Shown here: positions 61,991 through 64,000 of the stretch, one piece after another | Position numbering within the stretch: the first letter of the stretch is position 1 | Layout of the letters: the number at the start of each line of letters is the position of its first letter | NCBI RefSeq assembly: GCF_001905505.1 | Contig: NZ_LIPG01000010.1 | Coordinates: 1-64,000 of the forward strand | Direction: 5' to 3' | Length of the DNA: 64,000 nucleotides | Source: Streptomyces sp. CB02058 | GTDB lineage: Bacteria; Actinomycetota; Actinomycetes; Streptomycetales; Streptomycetaceae | Program-made: the position numbers and the translations under genes | Notes under the pieces: generated by a model | Seen by the model: the letters and a program-made list of their open reading frames with translations, nothing else | What the model was told of the DNA's origin: nothing | The model's database searches: none

Positions 61991-62495
61991 CATCGCGGCA
62001 CGGACTCTGCTGGAAGAGATGCAGATCCTGACCCCGCCCGTCGACCCTTTCGCGCTGGCCGAACGGCTTGGCGCGGTGGTGGTGCCCCAATGCCTGGACG
62101 GCGACGTCTCGGGCATGCTGCTGCGCCGGGACGGCAACTGCGTCATCGGCGTCAACCAGGACCACTCGCCGCTGCGGCGCCGCTTCACCGTGGCCCACGA
62201 ACTCGGCCACCTGCGCCTGCACGAGGGCCGCCCGCTGATCCTGGACACGGACGTGCGCGTGAACTACCGCAACACGGTGTCGGGTATGGCCACCGACCGC
62301 GAGGAGATCGACGCCAACCGCTTCGCCGCCGCGCTGCTGGCACCCGAGCCGATGGTCCGCCAGGCTGCCCAGCAGGTGACCTTCCCGACGGTGGAGGACC
62401 TGGTGAAGGTGCTCGCCGGCCAGTTCCAGCTCAGCGAGACGGCGATGACCTACCGCCTGATGAACCTCGGCATCATCTCCGGCCCGGCCTTCTGA
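61977..62495 (+). CDS. ImmA/IrrE-family metallo-endopeptidase
   Basis: 172 aa from ATG 61977 with GAGGGG upstream (GTG 61971 also possible). The zinc-protease motif HELGHLRLHEG is preceded by LRRRFTVAHE, and a further Glu lies in REEIDANRFAAALLAPEPMV, the usual third ligand region (EANRFA-type). The N-terminal helix TLLEEMQILTPPVDPFALAE is family-typical. It probably cleaves the XRE protein encoded just before it, with which it overlaps by 14 nt. Confidence 0.9.
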   Translation: MVKADIAARTLLEEMQILTPPVDPFALAERLGAVVVPQCLDGDVSGMLLRRDGNCVIGVNQDHSPLRRRFTVAHELGHLRLHEGRPLILDTDVRVNYRNTVSGMATDREEIDANRFAAALLAPEPMVRQAAQQVTFPTVEDLVKVLAGQFQLSETAMTYRLMNLGIISGPAF

Positions 62496-63016
62496 GAACG
62501 GGACCCGGTCCGCCCTCAGCTCTCCGAAATCTCCCTGCACACAAGTTGCCCCTCACGGTGCCCAACTCGGCCGCCCGGACAGCGCCTGCCGCGATGTCAG
62601 GGAAACTGTCCATGAGAATCGGCCTTGTGTGAATGTCGCTCAGTGTGCTCTCCTTGTTACAGCAGAACGCTAAGGAGCTCTCTGCGACGGGTGAACTCTG
62701 CCCGGCACACAGCCGGACCACGTCCACCCACCCGGGCTGTACCGCGTACACGTGCCCGCCCGCGAGGGCCCGGCACCACTGACCGGACAGCACTGGCCCG
62801 CTGCCGACCTGGCCAGACACCGCGCAGCACCAGGGCCCCGGCTCCAGCCGGCCGCACCCGCGACCGGCCCGTCCCGGCCCCTCTTCACGCAACCTCACAT
62901 CCCCCACGGCACACCCCTGCGCGCACCCCGCGACGCCCAGCCGGCCTGCCCCAAAAACCCCAGCACACCCCCCGCGCCCCCCGGCGCGCACTCCACACAG
63001 CACGAAAGGCCCCCCG
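62496..63016. other. Intergenic region before CD-NTase gene
   Basis: A weak 49-codon frame (62633-62782) begins MSLSVLSLLQQNAKELSATG and has several Cys (GELCPAHS, HPGCTAYTCPP); it may be a small gene or remnant. The remainder (62790-63000) is very Pro/Arg-coding in all frames and is probably leader sequence. Confidence 0.35.
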
Positions 63017-64000
63017 ATGCAGCACGTCGACAGCTTCCGCACGTTCCTGCGGGACACCGTCAACCTCAGCCAGCGCCGACTCGACCTGCTTGCCACCCGC
63101 GTCGAGACCATCTACCAGGCCCTCAAGAACGATCCCGACCTCGGCCCCCTGGTCCTTGGCAAGAAGCCCCAGGGCTCCTGGGCCCAGCGCACCATCATCA
63201 ACCCCCAGGGCGACAAGGAGTTCGACGCCGACTTCATGCTCCACCTCGCCGAGGTGCCCGACTGGTCCGACAGCCCCAAGACCTACATCGACCAGGTCTA
63301 CTCCGCCCTTCACCACCACCGCATCTACAGGGACATGCCCTACACCCGCAAGTGCCGCTGCGTGCAGCTGAGTTACGCCAACTCCATGCACGTCGACATC
63401 GTCCCCTACCTGCACCTTGCCGACGGTCGCGAGGTCATCGTCAACCGGGACGACGACCGGTGGGAGCAGACCAACCCGACCGGGTTCACGACCTGGATGC
63501 AGCAGCAGGACAAGATCGCCAACGGCAACCTGCGCAAGGTCATCCGCCTGATGAAGTTCCTGCGCGACCACAAGAACTCCTTCACCGGCACCCGCTCGAT
63601 CATCCTCACCACCCTGCTCGGCAACCGCGTCAGCCAGTTCCAGGCCATGATCCGCCCCGACTCCTACGCCAATGTGCCCACCGCCCTGCTCACCATCGTC
63701 GAAGACCTCGACACCTGGCTCCAGGCCCGCCCGTTCAAGCCGTCGATCTCCGACCCGTCCGGCTCGGGCGTCACCTTCGACCACCGCTGGGACCAGGAGA
63801 CCTACAGCTACTTCCGGGCCCGCATCCACACCCACGCCCGCCAGATCCGCGAGGCCTACGACGAGACGGACCCCGACCGCAGCGTCCGCCTGTGGCGCGA
63901 CCTGTTCGGCGACGCCTTCCCCGCCCCGCAGCGCAGCACCGCCCCGGTCGCAGCCAGGTTCGCCGCGCCCGCACTGCTCACCCCGGCCACCACGGTCTCC
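63017..64000 (+). CDS. CBASS-type CD-NTase (SMODS nucleotidyltransferase), 3' end outside window
   Basis: The frame is open from ATG 63017 to the window end (328 codons). The polymerase-beta-like signature is complete: GS in KKPQGSWAQ (G53-S54), the metal pair D70 and D72 in EFDADFML, and the third Asp D127 in MHVDIVPY. The helix VIRLMKFLRDHKNSFTGTRS and FQAMIRPDSYANVPTALL are typical of the SMODS/OAS-like core. CD-NTases make cyclic oligonucleotides on phage infection that activate a killer effector. The effector, and any Cap2/Cap3 genes, must lie to the right. GAAAGG upstream may serve as ribosome-binding site. Confidence 0.85.
   Translation, partial: MQHVDSFRTFLRDTVNLSQRRLDLLATRVETIYQALKNDPDLGPLVLGKKPQGSWAQRTIINPQGDKEFDADFMLHLAEVPDWSDSPKTYIDQVYSALHHHRIYRDMPYTRKCRCVQLSYANSMHVDIVPYLHLADGREVIVNRDDDRWEQTNPTGFTTWMQQQDKIANGNLRKVIRLMKFLRDHKNSFTGTRSIILTTLLGNRVSQFQAMIRPDSYANVPTALLTIVEDLDTWLQARPFKPSISDPSGSGVTFDHRWDQETYSYFRARIHTHARQIREAYDETDPDRSVRLWRDLFGDAFPAPQRSTAPVAARFAAPALLTPATTVS

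Noticed and set aside
1..64000. CRISPR array, tRNA or rRNA genes
   Set aside because: No regularly spaced direct repeats and no cloverleaf or rRNA-like sequence noticed by eye. A tRNAscan or CRISPR finder run would be needed to be sure.

Overview
The window is high-GC DNA with the codon use, GTG/TTG starts, long palindromic terminators and gene families of a Streptomyces: MMPL exporters, DUF6233, DUF6083, DUF4240, DNRLRE/FG-GAP secreted proteins, NarL-type two-component systems and ATP-dependent DNA ligase. Pseudogenes, IS elements, transposon relics and defence-type genes are dense. I read it as accessory DNA from a chromosome arm or a large linear plasmid. No rRNA, tRNA or CRISPR array was seen.

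1-12 kb: an MMPL exporter (cut by the window edge) with a LuxR-type regulator, several small conserved genes, relics of a Tn3-family transposon (resolvase and transposase fragments) on either side of an F420-type PPOX gene, and a frameshifted hemopexin-repeat gene. Next comes an ATP-dependent DNA ligase gene split at its catalytic-lysine motif by a 4.6 kb segment. That segment carries a second MMPL exporter and a sensor kinase/response regulator pair, and is bounded by an 11-bp inverted repeat.

12-19 kb: gene fragments, a strong 20-bp-arm hairpin, and a 138-bp exact direct repeat (13097 and 18851) flanking 5.6 kb. The flanked DNA holds an unknown 305-aa gene, a complete IS5-type element (14701-16071) with a DUF4240 passenger gene, two small membrane genes, a tyrosine-integrase remnant and a zinc-ribbon GIY-YIG nuclease gene.

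19-30 kb: a secreted DNRLRE/FG-GAP protein divergent from a 2.1-kilo-residue RHS polymorphic toxin. The toxin tip is an RNase Sa/barnase-type ribonuclease, followed 4 nt later by its barstar-family immunity gene.

30-42 kb: a Tn7-like transposition module (TniQ, a degenerate TnsA-like protein, a DDE transposase TnsB/TniA, the ATPase TnsC/TniB), a divergent DEAD/DEAH helicase with helicase-associated repeats, and an unassigned three-gene operon: small membrane/coiled-coil protein, 766-aa protein with a P-loop-like motif, and a possibly SPFH-like protein.

42-49 kb: two exported GmrSD-C/DUF1524-type HNH nucleases plus a remnant of a third, a decayed nicotinamidase gene, a translationally coupled three-gene cassette with a sigma-region-4-like regulator, and further pseudogenes.

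49-64 kb: a defence-like stretch. It holds an nSTAND NTPase with Sel1/TPR-type repeats and its small partner, an XRE regulator with a clear operator divergent from a Cys/His-rich protein, DUF6083, a short UvrD-type helicase, a second IS5-type element with a passenger gene (57453-58992), a Septu-like ATPase/HNH pair starting at the edge of that IS, an XRE plus ImmA/IrrE pair, and a CBASS-type CD-NTase running off the right edge.
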